DNA of 64,000 nt, taken from positions 62,001 through 126,000 of the forward strand of contig NZ_SCMR01000001.1 of the NCBI RefSeq assembly GCF_005502885.1, read 5' to 3'. The position numbers and the translations under genes are program-made. The DNA is from Microbacterium sp. 2FI (GTDB lineage Bacteria > Actinomycetota > Actinomycetes > Actinomycetales > Microbacteriaceae). The notes beneath the pieces are model-generated. The model was not told the DNA's origin. It did not search any database and saw only the letters and a program-made list of their open reading frames with translations. Positions 55,034-63,939 of the stretch are shown here, piece after piece; the stretch's first letter is position 1, and every line of letters begins with the position of its first letter.

Positions 55034-55065
55034 GAGGCCCCCGGCGGATCGCCGGGGGCCTCTTT
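55034..55065 (+). terminator. Rho-independent terminator after KtrAB-like pair
   Basis: A 13-bp perfect GC stem (GAGGCCCCCGGCG with CGCCGGGGGCCTC), 3-nt GAT loop and TTTC tail start 27 bp after the stop. Best intrinsic terminator of the window. It could also stop convergent transcription of the GH43 gene that ends at 55076. Confidence 0.9.
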
Positions 55066-55075
55066 CAACGCAGGG

Positions 55076-58000
55076 TCAGCCGCACGTTCGCGCGTCGTAC
55101 GCCGTCTCGACCTCGGTGGTGACGAGTTCTCCGCCCACGGTGGCGTCGGCCGCGACGGTGACAGACCCGCCGGCGATCGCCGCGACGCGTGTCGTGAACG
55201 CCGCCGAGGTCGACTTGCCGGGAAGGAGCGCCGCGACGGTCTTCGCACCGTACGGCGTCGCGATCCGCAGGGCGACGGAGGTGTCTTCGCGGTTCTCGGT
55301 CTGCACCGTGAGGACGACCTTGCCCGCGACGCAGCGGGTGCTCGCGACCACCGCGATGTCGGGTCCTGCCGCCGGCACCTCCTGGGGTGCCACGCTCTCC
55401 AGCGTCGGGATGACGGGCTTGATGAACCCGTCATCCCCGAACTCGAGCCGGTCGATCGTCGTCTCGCGGTTCGTGCCGTTGCCGTCCGGGATCGCGAACC
55501 GGTGGTACGCGATGTACCAGTCATCGGTTCCGGGCACGTTGATGATCGAGCTGTGGCCGGGGCCCTTGATCCCGAGCGACAGGTCCTTCTCCAGGATGAC
55601 GCCGCGGTAGGTCCACGGCCCGTTCATGCTCGTCGCCGTCGCGTAGCCGACGCGGTAGTTCTCCGATCCGGTGTCGTCGATCGCGTAGGTGAGGTGGTAG
55701 ATCCCCTCGCGGTAGTTGAAGAACACGCCCTCGCGGAAGTTCGTCAGCCCGTTGATCCGCTGGTATGTCCCGGCCTTGAGCGAGACCATGTCGTCGCTGA
55801 GCTCTGCCAGCACGGCGGCGTTGCCGCCGTTGCCCCACCCGAGGTACCACTTGCCGCTCACCGGGTCGTGGAACGCCGCCGGATCGATGGCCTGACCCGA
55901 TGTGACCTCCTCGTTGTTGAGGATCATCGCGGTGGGCTGGGCGATGAAGGGACCCTCCGGGCTGTCAGCCACGGCGACGCCGATCGTCTTGCGGTTGTGG
56001 GTCGGGTTGTGACCCGAGAAGTAGAAGTAGTACTTCCCGTCCCGCTCGATGATGGTCGGCGCCCACGCGTTCCCGGTCGCCCACGGCACGTTGCCGTTGG
56101 CGCCGTCGAGCGTGAGGAACGGCCCCTCCGAGCGCTCCCAGTCGACGAGGTTCTTCGACTTCCACACGTAGAACTCCTTGCCGCCCCAGCCGGGGAAGCC
56201 GTCGGTCGTCGCGTAGATGTAGTACGTGTCGCCGAACACCGCGATGTTCGGGTCGGCGTACAGGCCCGGCAGCACCGGGCTGTTCACCACACGGGCCTCG
56301 ATCGTCCAGGTGACGACGTCGCCGGACGGCGTCGTCAGCGCGTACTCGACGGGCGAGGTGAGATCGACGACCGTGCCGCTGGCCGGCGACACGGTGGCGC
56401 CCTCGACGGTGGCGAACGTCGGTGCGAGCGCGCTCACGTCGGTGCCCTTCACGACCGGGAGCACGACGCTGTGGGCGTCGGCGTCCACGATGGGCGCGAT
56501 CTTGAGGGCCTCGGGATCGGCGAGCGAGACATCGAGCAGCTGGTCCTCGACGCCCGCGTTCGCGAGGATCTCGGTCTGCGACAACGCCCGGTTGTAGACC
56601 CGCACGTTGTCGTACCAGCCCTGGAAGAACGCGTCGCCGGAGTAGAACGAGCGCCCGAGGTAGCCGAGAAGGTCGTCGCCCAGCTCGCCCACGCTCGTGC
56701 TGAGCGCCGCGTTCTCGCCCGCCTTCACACCGTCCACGTACAGCGTCATCTTCGTGCCCTCGAAGACGACGTCGTACCGGTGCCACTCGCCCGAGGCGAC
56801 CGTCGTGGTCACCGCCGATTCGCTCTGCCACGAGGCCGCTGTGATCGCACTGCGCACGTCACCGCCGCGGACGCGGAAGAAGTAGTAGTCGGTGGTGTCG
56901 CGTCCGAAGGTGAACGTGAAGAAGTTGCCGCTCGTGCGCTCGGACTTCACATCCATCGACACCGTCATCGTGCTCCGGCCGTCGAAGAACCCGGTCGGGA
57001 ATCCGGCGTAGCCGTTCGCCGCGCCGGTGAGGCGGAGGGCATCGCCCTGCGTGGCCTCCTCAGCGACGGCCGCGGTGCCGAACGCGGTGAGGTCGGCATC
57101 TCCGACCGCGTCCGCGAGGGTGCCGTCGTCGAAGGTGTACTCCGCGATCGGGCCGACCTGCGGCTCCTCCGGCTCCTCCGGGTCGACAGGTTCGTCGCCG
57201 TAGGCCTCGAGCAGGCGCTCCTCCTCGGCAGCAGACAGGCGCAGCACCGAGCCGTGCCGGAAGCGCTGCTCGAACGAGTACTGCTCGGCGCCGGCGCCGA
57301 CCGTGAGCTGGGTGAAGTCGAGCTCTGCCAGGGTGTCGGCGATGTGGCCGTAGTAGCCGCCGTCGTCACCCATCACGGCCCAGCGACCGTCGGGCAGCCG
57401 GTAGACCGTGTGGCCCTCCATCCGCGCCCGGAGACCGAACGAGGCAGCCTGGTCACGCCCGACCACCGTCGTCCAGGGGCCGTCGAGGCTGGGGGCGGTG
57501 TCGATGATCGTGTTCCAGTCCGACGTCGAGAAGCGGTAGTAGGTGTCGCCCTCCTTCGCGATGCTCGAGTCGATGATGTTGGGCCCGGTCTGTCCGTCGC
57601 CCTGTGCGTTCAGCGACGCCCAGACCTCGGGCTCGGTGAACGTCACGAAGTCGCGGGTCTTGGTGAGGTACACCCGCAGCGCCCAGTCCGGCGTCTCGTT
57701 CTCGCGCTGGTCGCGGGCCGACCAGTACACGTAGTACTCGCCGGTCTCTTCGTTGTACGTCGCCTCGGGTGCCCAGACGTTGCCGGCGAAGTCGAAGCCG
57801 GCGAACACGATCCGCTGGTCGCTCCAGGTGACGAGGTCGGTCGACTCCCACACCACGATGTTCTGGCTGGCGTTGAGCTGATCCCAGCCCGATCCGCCGG
57901 GGCCGCCGCCTTCGGCGTGCAGGTCGGTGCCGATGACCCAGTACTTGTCGCCCTCCGGGGCGCGGACCAGGTGCGGGTCGCGGACGCCCAGGTCGCCGCC

Positions 58001-59428
58001 GAGGTTCGCGAGGATCGGCGAGTTGTCGTTGAGCTTCGACCAGTGGAGGCCGTCGTCGCTGTGCCCGAAGAAGATCTTCTCGTAGCCTCCCTGCGCCTCG
58101 AAGTGGGTCCAGAGGTAGCCGGCGGTGTAGTCGGTGTCGAGATCGGCGGGCACCGCCTTGACGGTGACGGTGAGCTGACGCGTCGCCGGCGTCCCCGGCA
58201 CCGTCGCGGTGAGCGTCACGGTGGCGTCGGACGCCCCGCGGGTGACCACGCCGGCAGCCTTGCCGTTCTGCGCAGTCGTCGAGACGATCCCGGTCGGCGC
58301 CGAGGACCAGAGGATTGCGCTGCCGTTGAGCGACCCGACGGACGGGAGCGTGATGTTGCCGCGGATGTCGCCCGCGTTCGGGATGACGATCGCATCGAGG
58401 TCGGCCTGCGCGAGCGTCTCGCCGCCGGGAAGCGGCAGCACAGTGGCAGTGAAGGCGCGCGTGTCGCTGGCCGTGCCTCGGGTCAGGGTGGCGGTCAGCG
58501 TGACCGTCGCCGCGGGCTGGCCGGCGGCCGGCCGCGTGACGACGCCGGTGGCCGAGATCAGCCCGGGCGCGCTCGAAGCCCACGTCGCGGTCGAGCCGTT
58601 GGGCGCCGTGGCGGGAAGTGCAAGGTTGCCGGTCACGGCCGATAGGTCGCCCAGCGACAGGGCTGCGGCGTCGCGCTGCACCCTCGTCGCGTCGGTGGGG
58701 GCGAGCGCAGCGACATCGGCAGCCGGGAGCGCCGTGTCGTAGATCCGCACGTCGCGGAGGCTGCCGGCGAGCGTCCGGTCGGCGTTGTAGACCGAGCGGC
58801 CGAGGTAGTTCGCGGTCGTCACCCCGCCGCCGATGGAGCCGGGGGTGAGGGTGACGTTGGTGTTCACGCCCACCTGCACGCCGTCGAGGTACACCCGGGC
58901 GGTGTTGGTGGCGTCGTCCAGCGTGTAGGTGATCGTCTTCCAGACGTCGCGAGCGAGGTTCGCCCCGCTGTTGGTGGTCTGCTCGGTCGACCAGTTGCCC
59001 GACGCGATCGACGTGCGGTAGGCGTTGCCGCTCGAGAAGAGGTAGCCGTTGCCCACGCCCGCGGTGTCGGTGTTGCCCAGGCCGTAGATGAAGTACGGCG
59101 TCGCTTGCGACGCGCGGATGAGCACGTCGGCGCTGATCGTGATGGAGGTGAGCCCCGCCAGGATGTTGTTCGGCAGCTTGACGTGATCGTCGGTGCCATC
59201 CAGGCGCACCCCCTCGCCGCCGGTCAGCGACGGGCCGCCCACGTAGGCGGCGTCGCGTCCCGATCCCGAGGCGTCGACGGCGATCGTGCCGGTCGTCTCG
59301 GTGAGCGGGTAGTGCGCCACGAGGTGGGAGTCCGCGAGGGCCGGGGGAGCGGCTACGAGCGCTCCGGTGAGCCCGAGGATGATCGCGGTGACTCCCGCGG
59401 TCGTGCGTCTGACGATGGTCTGCTTCAT
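55076..59428 (-). CDS. Secreted protein with two GH43 propellers
   Basis: 1450 residues; ATG at 59428 follows AAGGA. Signal peptide ends PALADSH (~33). Order: LamG-like domain (~35-235), two atrophied-Ig-like repeats (~250-425), GH43-like propeller 1 (~430-745; GVRDPHLVR, WAPEATYNEETGEYYVYWSA, ARMEGHTVYRLPDG), LamG-like domain 2 (~755-935), linker Ig-like (~945-1025), GH43 propeller 2 (~1030-1345; GLYADPNIAVFGD Asp base, AIDPAAFHD, REGVFFNYREG Glu acid), and the Cys-bracketed C-terminal domain (ASTRC to ARTCG). Both propellers keep plausible catalytic residues. Likely arabinan or xylan debranching. A LacI-type operator-like site lies ~56 bp upstream. Confidence 0.9.
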   Translation of the reverse strand: MKQTIVRRTTAGVTAIILGLTGALVAAPPALADSHLVAHYPLTETTGTIAVDASGSGRDAAYVGGPSLTGGEGVRLDGTDDHVKLPNNILAGLTSITISADVLIRASQATPYFIYGLGNTDTAGVGNGYLFSSGNAYRTSIASGNWSTEQTTNSGANLARDVWKTITYTLDDATNTARVYLDGVQVGVNTNVTLTPGSIGGGVTTANYLGRSVYNADRTLAGSLRDVRIYDTALPAADVAALAPTDATRVQRDAAALSLGDLSAVTGNLALPATAPNGSTATWASSAPGLISATGVVTRPAAGQPAATVTLTATLTRGTASDTRAFTATVLPLPGGETLAQADLDAIVIPNAGDIRGNITLPSVGSLNGSAILWSSAPTGIVSTTAQNGKAAGVVTRGASDATVTLTATVPGTPATRQLTVTVKAVPADLDTDYTAGYLWTHFEAQGGYEKIFFGHSDDGLHWSKLNDNSPILANLGGDLGVRDPHLVRAPEGDKYWVIGTDLHAEGGGPGGSGWDQLNASQNIVVWESTDLVTWSDQRIVFAGFDFAGNVWAPEATYNEETGEYYVYWSARDQRENETPDWALRVYLTKTRDFVTFTEPEVWASLNAQGDGQTGPNIIDSSIAKEGDTYYRFSTSDWNTIIDTAPSLDGPWTTVVGRDQAASFGLRARMEGHTVYRLPDGRWAVMGDDGGYYGHIADTLAELDFTQLTVGAGAEQYSFEQRFRHGSVLRLSAAEEERLLEAYGDEPVDPEEPEEPQVGPIAEYTFDDGTLADAVGDADLTAFGTAAVAEEATQGDALRLTGAANGYAGFPTGFFDGRSTMTVSMDVKSERTSGNFFTFTFGRDTTDYYFFRVRGGDVRSAITAASWQSESAVTTTVASGEWHRYDVVFEGTKMTLYVDGVKAGENAALSTSVGELGDDLLGYLGRSFYSGDAFFQGWYDNVRVYNRALSQTEILANAGVEDQLLDVSLADPEALKIAPIVDADAHSVVLPVVKGTDVSALAPTFATVEGATVSPASGTVVDLTSPVEYALTTPSGDVVTWTIEARVVNSPVLPGLYADPNIAVFGDTYYIYATTDGFPGWGGKEFYVWKSKNLVDWERSEGPFLTLDGANGNVPWATGNAWAPTIIERDGKYYFYFSGHNPTHNRKTIGVAVADSPEGPFIAQPTAMILNNEEVTSGQAIDPAAFHDPVSGKWYLGWGNGGNAAVLAELSDDMVSLKAGTYQRINGLTNFREGVFFNYREGIYHLTYAIDDTGSENYRVGYATATSMNGPWTYRGVILEKDLSLGIKGPGHSSIINVPGTDDWYIAYHRFAIPDGNGTNRETTIDRLEFGDDGFIKPVIPTLESVAPQEVPAAGPDIAVVASTRCVAGKVVLTVQTENREDTSVALRIATPYGAKTVAALLPGKSTSAAFTTRVAAIAGGSVTVAADATVGGELVTTEVETAYDARTCG

Positions 59429-59483
59429 TGCACATCCTTCGATGGCCGTCGACGGAGACGGCGTCTGGGGTGGGTCGAAGGCG

Positions 59484-59499
59484 ATGTTATCGCTCACAT
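59484..59499. promoter_or_regulatory. LacI-family operator-like palindrome upstream of the GH43 gene
   Basis: ATGTTATCGCTCACAT is symmetrical at 12 of 16 positions around a central CG and resembles operators of actinobacterial LacI-type sugar regulators (for example ATGTTAGCGCTAACAT). It is 55 bp upstream of the GH43 ATG (minus strand). The regulator is not in this window. Confidence 0.55.
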
Positions 59500-59543
59500 T
59501 CGCAAGCACGCAACCATGCGCGGACGAACGGCGAAATCCCGCG

Positions 59544-60215
59544 TCAGCGGTCGAGGGCCGCGAAGCGCTCGATGTCGGAGTTCGTTCCCGACACGATGAT
59601 CAGGTCGTGGTTGGTGACGATCGTGTTGGCTTCGGCGTAGCGGAAGGGCTTCCCCGGGCTCTTCACCCCGACCACCGTCACGTTGTACTTCGTACGGACG
59701 CCCGATTCGTTCAGGCCGACTCCGCGGATGAACTTCGGCGGGTACATCTTGGCGAGGACGAAGTCGTCGTCGAAGCGGATGAAGTCCAGCATCCGTCCGC
59801 TCACGAGGTGCGCCACGCGCTCGCCGGCCTCGCGCTCGGGGTAGATCACGTGGTTCGCGCCGACCCGCGCGAGGATCTTGCCGTGCGACTGCGACACGGC
59901 CTTCGCCCAGATCTGGGGAACCTTGAGGTCGACGAGGTTCGCGGTGATGAGCACCGACGCCTCGATCGACGAGCCGACCGCCACGACGGCGACCTGGAAG
60001 TCCTGCGCGCCGACCTGCTTGAGTGCGTCGATGTTCTTCGCGTCGGCCTGCACCGTGTGGGTCACACGCTCTGACCACTTCTGGACGAGGTCCAGGCTCT
60101 CGTCGATCGCGAGCACCTCGCGCTCGAGGCGGTCGAGTTCACCCGCGCACGCCGCGCCGAAGCGCCCGAGCCCGATCACGAGGACGGGAGCGTCGCTCCG
60201 GATCCGTTCAACCAA
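59544..60215 (-). CDS. TrkA/KtrA-type regulatory subunit (second pair)
   Basis: 223 residues from TTG at 60215 (TTGGTTGA overlaps the KtrB stop by 8 bp). RCK Rossmann domain VLVIGLGRFGAACAGELDRL, acidic pocket LAIDESLDLVQKW, and C-terminal RCK-C with YNVTVVGVKSPGKPFRYAEA. Paralogue of the protein at 54311-55006. Confidence 0.92.
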   Translation of the reverse strand: MVERIRSDAPVLVIGLGRFGAACAGELDRLEREVLAIDESLDLVQKWSERVTHTVQADAKNIDALKQVGAQDFQVAVVAVGSSIEASVLITANLVDLKVPQIWAKAVSQSHGKILARVGANHVIYPEREAGERVAHLVSGRMLDFIRFDDDFVLAKMYPPKFIRGVGLNESGVRTKYNVTVVGVKSPGKPFRYAEANTIVTNHDLIIVSGTNSDIERFAALDR

Positions 60216-61647
60216 CGATCGGCCTTTCCACGGGCAGCGAGTAGAGCTGCGAACGGGATGTCGCGGCCACGGCCGCGGCGAGTGTCACTGTACCAATGCG
60301 GCCCATGAAGATCGTCAGCGCCATGACGTAGACGGCGGGGTCGGCCAGTTCCGCAGTGAGGCCGGTCGACAGGCCCACCGTGCCGAACGCCGAGATCACG
60401 TCGAAGAGCACGTCCGAGACGGGCGCCTGGCTCATCTGGGCGATCACGATCGTCGACAGCGCCACGATCGTCGCGCCCCACGCGACGACCGACAGCGCGA
60501 CGCGCTGAACGTCGCTCGGGATCCGGCGGCCGAAGGCTTCGACGGACTGACGGCCCTTCGCCTCGGAGATGACGGCGAGGGCGAGCACCGCGAGGGTCGT
60601 CACCTTGATGCCACCAGCGGTGGATGCCGAACCGCCGCCCACGAACATGAGCATCGATCCGACCACGAGCGACGAGCCGTAGAGCTCGCCCACATCGACC
60701 ACGCTGAAGCCGCCGGAGCGCGTCATCGCCGAGAGGAAGAAGGCCTGGAACGTGGTGTCCCACGCATCCATGGATCCGAAGGTCTTGGGGTTGTTGTACT
60801 CCAGGATCAAGAACGCCGCGGCGCCGGCGAAGAACAGCGCGATGGTGGTGATGAGGGTGAGCTTGGTGTGCAGCGTCCAGCGGCGCACGTGCCAGAGGTG
60901 CTTCCACAGCGCATAGATGACCGGGAAGCCGATGCTGCCGAGGAAGACCGAGACCATCAGCACCGTCAGCAGCAGGTAGTCGTCGGCGAACGGCTCGAGA
61001 CCGCCGGGATTCGGGGTGAAGCCGGTGTTGGTGAACGACATCGCTGCGTAGAACGGCGCCTCCCACAGGGCTTCGAGGGGACGGATCTCGGCCATCACCA
61101 GCAGGGGATACAGGGCCACCGCGACCACGCCCTCGATGAGGAGGGTCGAGAGGGCCACGGTGCGCAGCAGCTGGCCGACCTCGCCGAGGCGCACGGTCTG
61201 GCCCTCGTTGACCGGTCCGCCGTGCGAGCGCAGCGGGTTCGTGTCGCTCGCCGCGATGAGCTTCGCGCGCAGGCCCAGTCGCTTCGAGATGACGAGGCCG
61301 AGGATCGAGGCGAGGGTCAGCACGCCCATTCCGCCGATGTTGACGCCGACGAAGATGATGGTCTTGCCGAGCGGCGAGAACGTCGAGGCGATGTCGACGG
61401 TCGAGAGGCCGGTGACGCAGATCGTCGAGACGGCGGTGAAGAGGGCATCGGCCAGCGGCAGGCGACGGCCGTCGGTGGCTGCCGCCGGCAGCGACAGCAG
61501 CGCGGTGAACAGGAGGATCAGCGAGACGAAGACGATGACCGCGAAGCGGGCGGGCGAGGATGTCGTCAGGTTTCGCAGGACGTCCCACCAGGACTTGAGC
61601 GCCGACCGAGCGCGTCGCGCGAGAGACCCTGCAGGGTCAGTCGCCAT
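60208..61647 (-). CDS. TrkH/KtrB-type potassium channel subunit (second pair)
   Basis: 479 residues from MATDPAGSLARRARS; ATG 61647 follows AGGGGG, and 11 extra residues are possible upstream (61680). Pore segments STICVTGLSTVDIASTFSPL, MSFTNTGFTPNPGG, AMTRSGGFSVVDVG and VISAFGTVGLSTGLT, with GGGSASTAGGIKVTTLAVLA. Paralogue of 52954-54318, and also paired with a TrkA-type gene. Confidence 0.92.
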   Translation of the reverse strand: MATDPAGSLARRARSALKSWWDVLRNLTTSSPARFAVIVFVSLILLFTALLSLPAAATDGRRLPLADALFTAVSTICVTGLSTVDIASTFSPLGKTIIFVGVNIGGMGVLTLASILGLVISKRLGLRAKLIAASDTNPLRSHGGPVNEGQTVRLGEVGQLLRTVALSTLLIEGVVAVALYPLLVMAEIRPLEALWEAPFYAAMSFTNTGFTPNPGGLEPFADDYLLLTVLMVSVFLGSIGFPVIYALWKHLWHVRRWTLHTKLTLITTIALFFAGAAAFLILEYNNPKTFGSMDAWDTTFQAFFLSAMTRSGGFSVVDVGELYGSSLVVGSMLMFVGGGSASTAGGIKVTTLAVLALAVISEAKGRQSVEAFGRRIPSDVQRVALSVVAWGATIVALSTIVIAQMSQAPVSDVLFDVISAFGTVGLSTGLTAELADPAVYVMALTIFMGRIGTVTLAAAVAATSRSQLYSLPVERPIVG

Positions 61648-61714
61648 GCGTCGCCCCCTTCGACTCGAGACTCCCGTCATGGTACTCCGGGATCCGCACG
61701 ACTAATCTGAGCAC

Positions 61715-62122
61715 ATGGCGGACATCTTCGACGTGATCGCGGACGGCACGCGTCGCGACATCCTGCGCATCCTTCTCGATCGCGCGACCGCCGGTGAACG
61801 AGGGACGAGCGTCTCGCATATCGTCCACGAGCTCGGTGCGAGCCAGCCGACGGTGTCCAAGCACCTGAAGGTGCTGCGCGAAGCGCACCTCGTGACGGTC
61901 CGTGAAGAGGGGCAGCACCGCTACTACAGCCTCTCGTCGGCACCCCTCGACGAGGTCGACGACTGGCTGGTCCCATTCCTCGGCGAGGATGCCGACGCCG
62001 ACCTCGTCGGCGTCTCGATGCTCCCCGAGCAGGCCGCGCACGCCGCCGAGGTGGTCGGACGCGCCGCAGCCTCGGCCAAGCACGCGCTCGAGAACGCGCT
62101 CAAGAAGCTGCCCGGGCGCTGA
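61715..62122 (+). CDS. ArsR-family transcriptional regulator
   Basis: 135 residues. MADIFDVIADGTRRDILRIL then VSHIVHELGASQPTVSKHLK, the winged-helix recognition helix, and EEGQHRYYSLSSAPLDEVDD. No metal-ligand cysteines. Divergent from the second KtrAB-like pair and convergent with the ABC exporter. The target is unclear; the sequence pattern recalls actinobacterial ArsR proteins that respond to redox or small ligands. Confidence 0.86.
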   Translation: MADIFDVIADGTRRDILRILLDRATAGERGTSVSHIVHELGASQPTVSKHLKVLREAHLVTVREEGQHRYYSLSSAPLDEVDDWLVPFLGEDADADLVGVSMLPEQAAHAAEVVGRAAASAKHALENALKKLPGR

Positions 62123-62141
62123 GCCGAACCCCGGCGTCGCT

Positions 62142-62933
62142 TCAGCGGCGGCCGCTGCGGCGGAAGAGCCACGCGCCCCACGCATACGAGATGACGAGGA
62201 TCGCGGCGCACCAGCCGAGCGCCCACCACGGCGCGCCGTCCATCGGCGTGCCCATGAGGAGCCCGCGGATCGTCTCGATGATCGGCGTCACCGGCTGGTG
62301 GTCGGCAACCCACTGCAGCCACTCCGGCATCGTCGAGACCGGCACGAAGGCGCTCGAGAGGTAGGGGAGGAACAGGATGATGAACCCGTAGCCGTTCGCG
62401 GCCTCGGGGCTCCCCGAGGCGAGTCCGATCGCGGCGAACAGGTACGTGATCGCGAGGATCCACGCGGCGATCATTCCGATCGCGCCGAGCCACCCCCCGA
62501 GGTCGGCGGTGGGGCGGAAGCCCACGAGCAGTGCGACGCCGATGACGACACCGGTCGCCAGCAGGTTGCGCAGCAGGCTCGCCACGACATGCCCGGTGAG
62601 CACGGCACTTGCGCGCAGCGGCATCGTGCGGAACCGGTCGATGATGCCGGCCTTCATGTCGGTGGCGACGTACACCGCCGTCGAGGCGGCGCCGAAGCCT
62701 GCGCACGTGAGGATGATGCCCGGGACGACGTAGTCGACGTAGCCGCCCGACGGGTCGAGCGCGCCGCCGAAGACGAACGTGAACACCAGCATGAGCATCA
62801 CCGGCAGCAGGATCGCCATGAGGAGCGATTCGCCGTCGCGGAGGGAGTGCCGCAGGCTCCGTCCGACGAAGACGGCCTCGGCGGTGAGCCCCGAGATGCG
62901 GGGGCGGGGTGCGGGCGCGGTGAGCGTGGTCAT
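62142..62933 (-). CDS. ABC-2 type permease (DrrB-like)
   Basis: 263 residues with six membrane segments. RSLRHSLRDGESLLMAILLP at the N terminus and the late PVTPIIETIRGLLMGTPM fit ABC-2 exporters of the daunorubicin-resistance type. Its start overlaps the ATPase stop by 4 bp. Drug or lipid export is inferred from the family. Confidence 0.9.
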   Translation of the reverse strand: MTTLTAPAPRPRISGLTAEAVFVGRSLRHSLRDGESLLMAILLPVMLMLVFTFVFGGALDPSGGYVDYVVPGIILTCAGFGAASTAVYVATDMKAGIIDRFRTMPLRASAVLTGHVVASLLRNLLATGVVIGVALLVGFRPTADLGGWLGAIGMIAAWILAITYLFAAIGLASGSPEAANGYGFIILFLPYLSSAFVPVSTMPEWLQWVADHQPVTPIIETIRGLLMGTPMDGAPWWALGWCAAILVISYAWGAWLFRRSGRR

Positions 62934-63853
62934 GCGATCTCCTGGAGGGATGCCGCGCCCCGCGTGTCGGCAGGGCGGGGGTCTGACGAGGTGAGGGCGA
63001 GGAAGACGTCGTCCAGCGACGGCCGCCGCAGGGTGACGATGCCTTCGGCGCCGGATTCGTCGAGCACGTCGAGGGCGCGCCGGAGGCCCGACACCGTTCC
63101 GTCGGTGGGCTCTTCGCGGACGAGGTCGCCGCGCATGTCGTGGAGCTCGACGGTGTCGCCGCCGACGCGGGCCTTGAGCTCGGCCGGGGTGCCGGTCGCC
63201 ACGATGCGGCCACCGTGCAGGACGGCGATGCGGTCGGCGAGCTGGTCGGCCTCTTCGAGGTACTGGGTCGTGAGGAACACCGTCGTCCCTGCTGCCGCGA
63301 GCGAGCGGATCACATCCCAGAGCTCGCGGCGGCTGCGGGTGTCGAGCCCCGTGGTGGGCTCGTCGAGGAACAGCACCTCGGGGGTCACCACGAAGCTCAG
63401 CGCGAGGTCGAGGCGCCGGCGCATGCCGCCGGAGTAGGTGCCGACGCGCCGGGTCGCGGCATCCGTCAATGCGAAGCGATCCAAGAGCTCGTTCGCTCGC
63501 AGCCGCGCCGCGCGTCGAGACAGGCCCGAGAGCCTCGCCATCATGACGAGGTTCTCGGTGCCGGTGAGCACATCGTCGACGGCGGCCGACTGGCCGGTGA
63601 GGCTGATGCGGCGCTTGGCCGAGGCGGGGTCCGTCACCACATCGACGCCGGCGACCGACACACTGCCCGAGTCGGGCCGCACGAGGGTCGTGAGCACATT
63701 GATGGTCGTCGTCTTGCCGGCGCCGTTGGGTCCGAGAAGAGCGAAGACCTCTCCGCGTTCCACCGAAAGGTCGAGACCGTCCAGCACGCTGTGGCCGCCC
63801 AGGGTCTTGCAGAGTCCCCGGATCTCGATGGCGGGGGCAGGGCGATCGGACAT
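62930..63853 (-). CDS. ABC exporter ATP-binding protein (DrrA-like)
   Basis: 307 residues. Walker A LLGPNGAGKTTTINVLTTLV near 40, signature TYSGGMRRRLDLALS near 140, Walker B VLFLDEPTTGLD near 160, His switch in FLTTQYLEEAD. The C-terminal extension ~225-305 is typical of DrrA. Works with the permease that follows. Expression is probably controlled by the divergent TetR gene. Confidence 0.93.
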   Translation of the reverse strand: MSDRPAPAIEIRGLCKTLGGHSVLDGLDLSVERGEVFALLGPNGAGKTTTINVLTTLVRPDSGSVSVAGVDVVTDPASAKRRISLTGQSAAVDDVLTGTENLVMMARLSGLSRRAARLRANELLDRFALTDAATRRVGTYSGGMRRRLDLALSFVVTPEVLFLDEPTTGLDTRSRRELWDVIRSLAAAGTTVFLTTQYLEEADQLADRIAVLHGGRIVATGTPAELKARVGGDTVELHDMRGDLVREEPTDGTVSGLRRALDVLDESGAEGIVTLRRPSLDDVFLALTSSDPRPADTRGAASLQEIA

Positions 63854-63904
63854 GGCGATCCTCCAGATTCTGTATACGACTGAAACTGTTTATGATGGTA
63901 ACAC

Positions 63905-63925
63905 ACTGTTTACGCGGTAAACAGT
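63905..63925. promoter_or_regulatory. TetR operator for the DrrAB-like exporter
   Basis: Perfect inverted repeat with 9-bp arms ACTGTTTAC and GTAAACAGT around GCG. A second, imperfect copy starting ACTGTTTAT lies at 63885-63905. The plus-strand TAGACT at 63928-63933 could be the -10 of the TetR gene, with the operator over its -35 region, so the regulator would control itself and the exporter. Confidence 0.75.
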
Positions 63926-63939
63926 CCTAGACTGGCGCG

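Noticed and set aside
55502..58645. Long plus-strand frame opposite the tandem GH43 gene
   Set aside because: Its translation is Arg/Val/Gly-rich without domains, while the minus strand encodes readable LamG and GH43 motifs.
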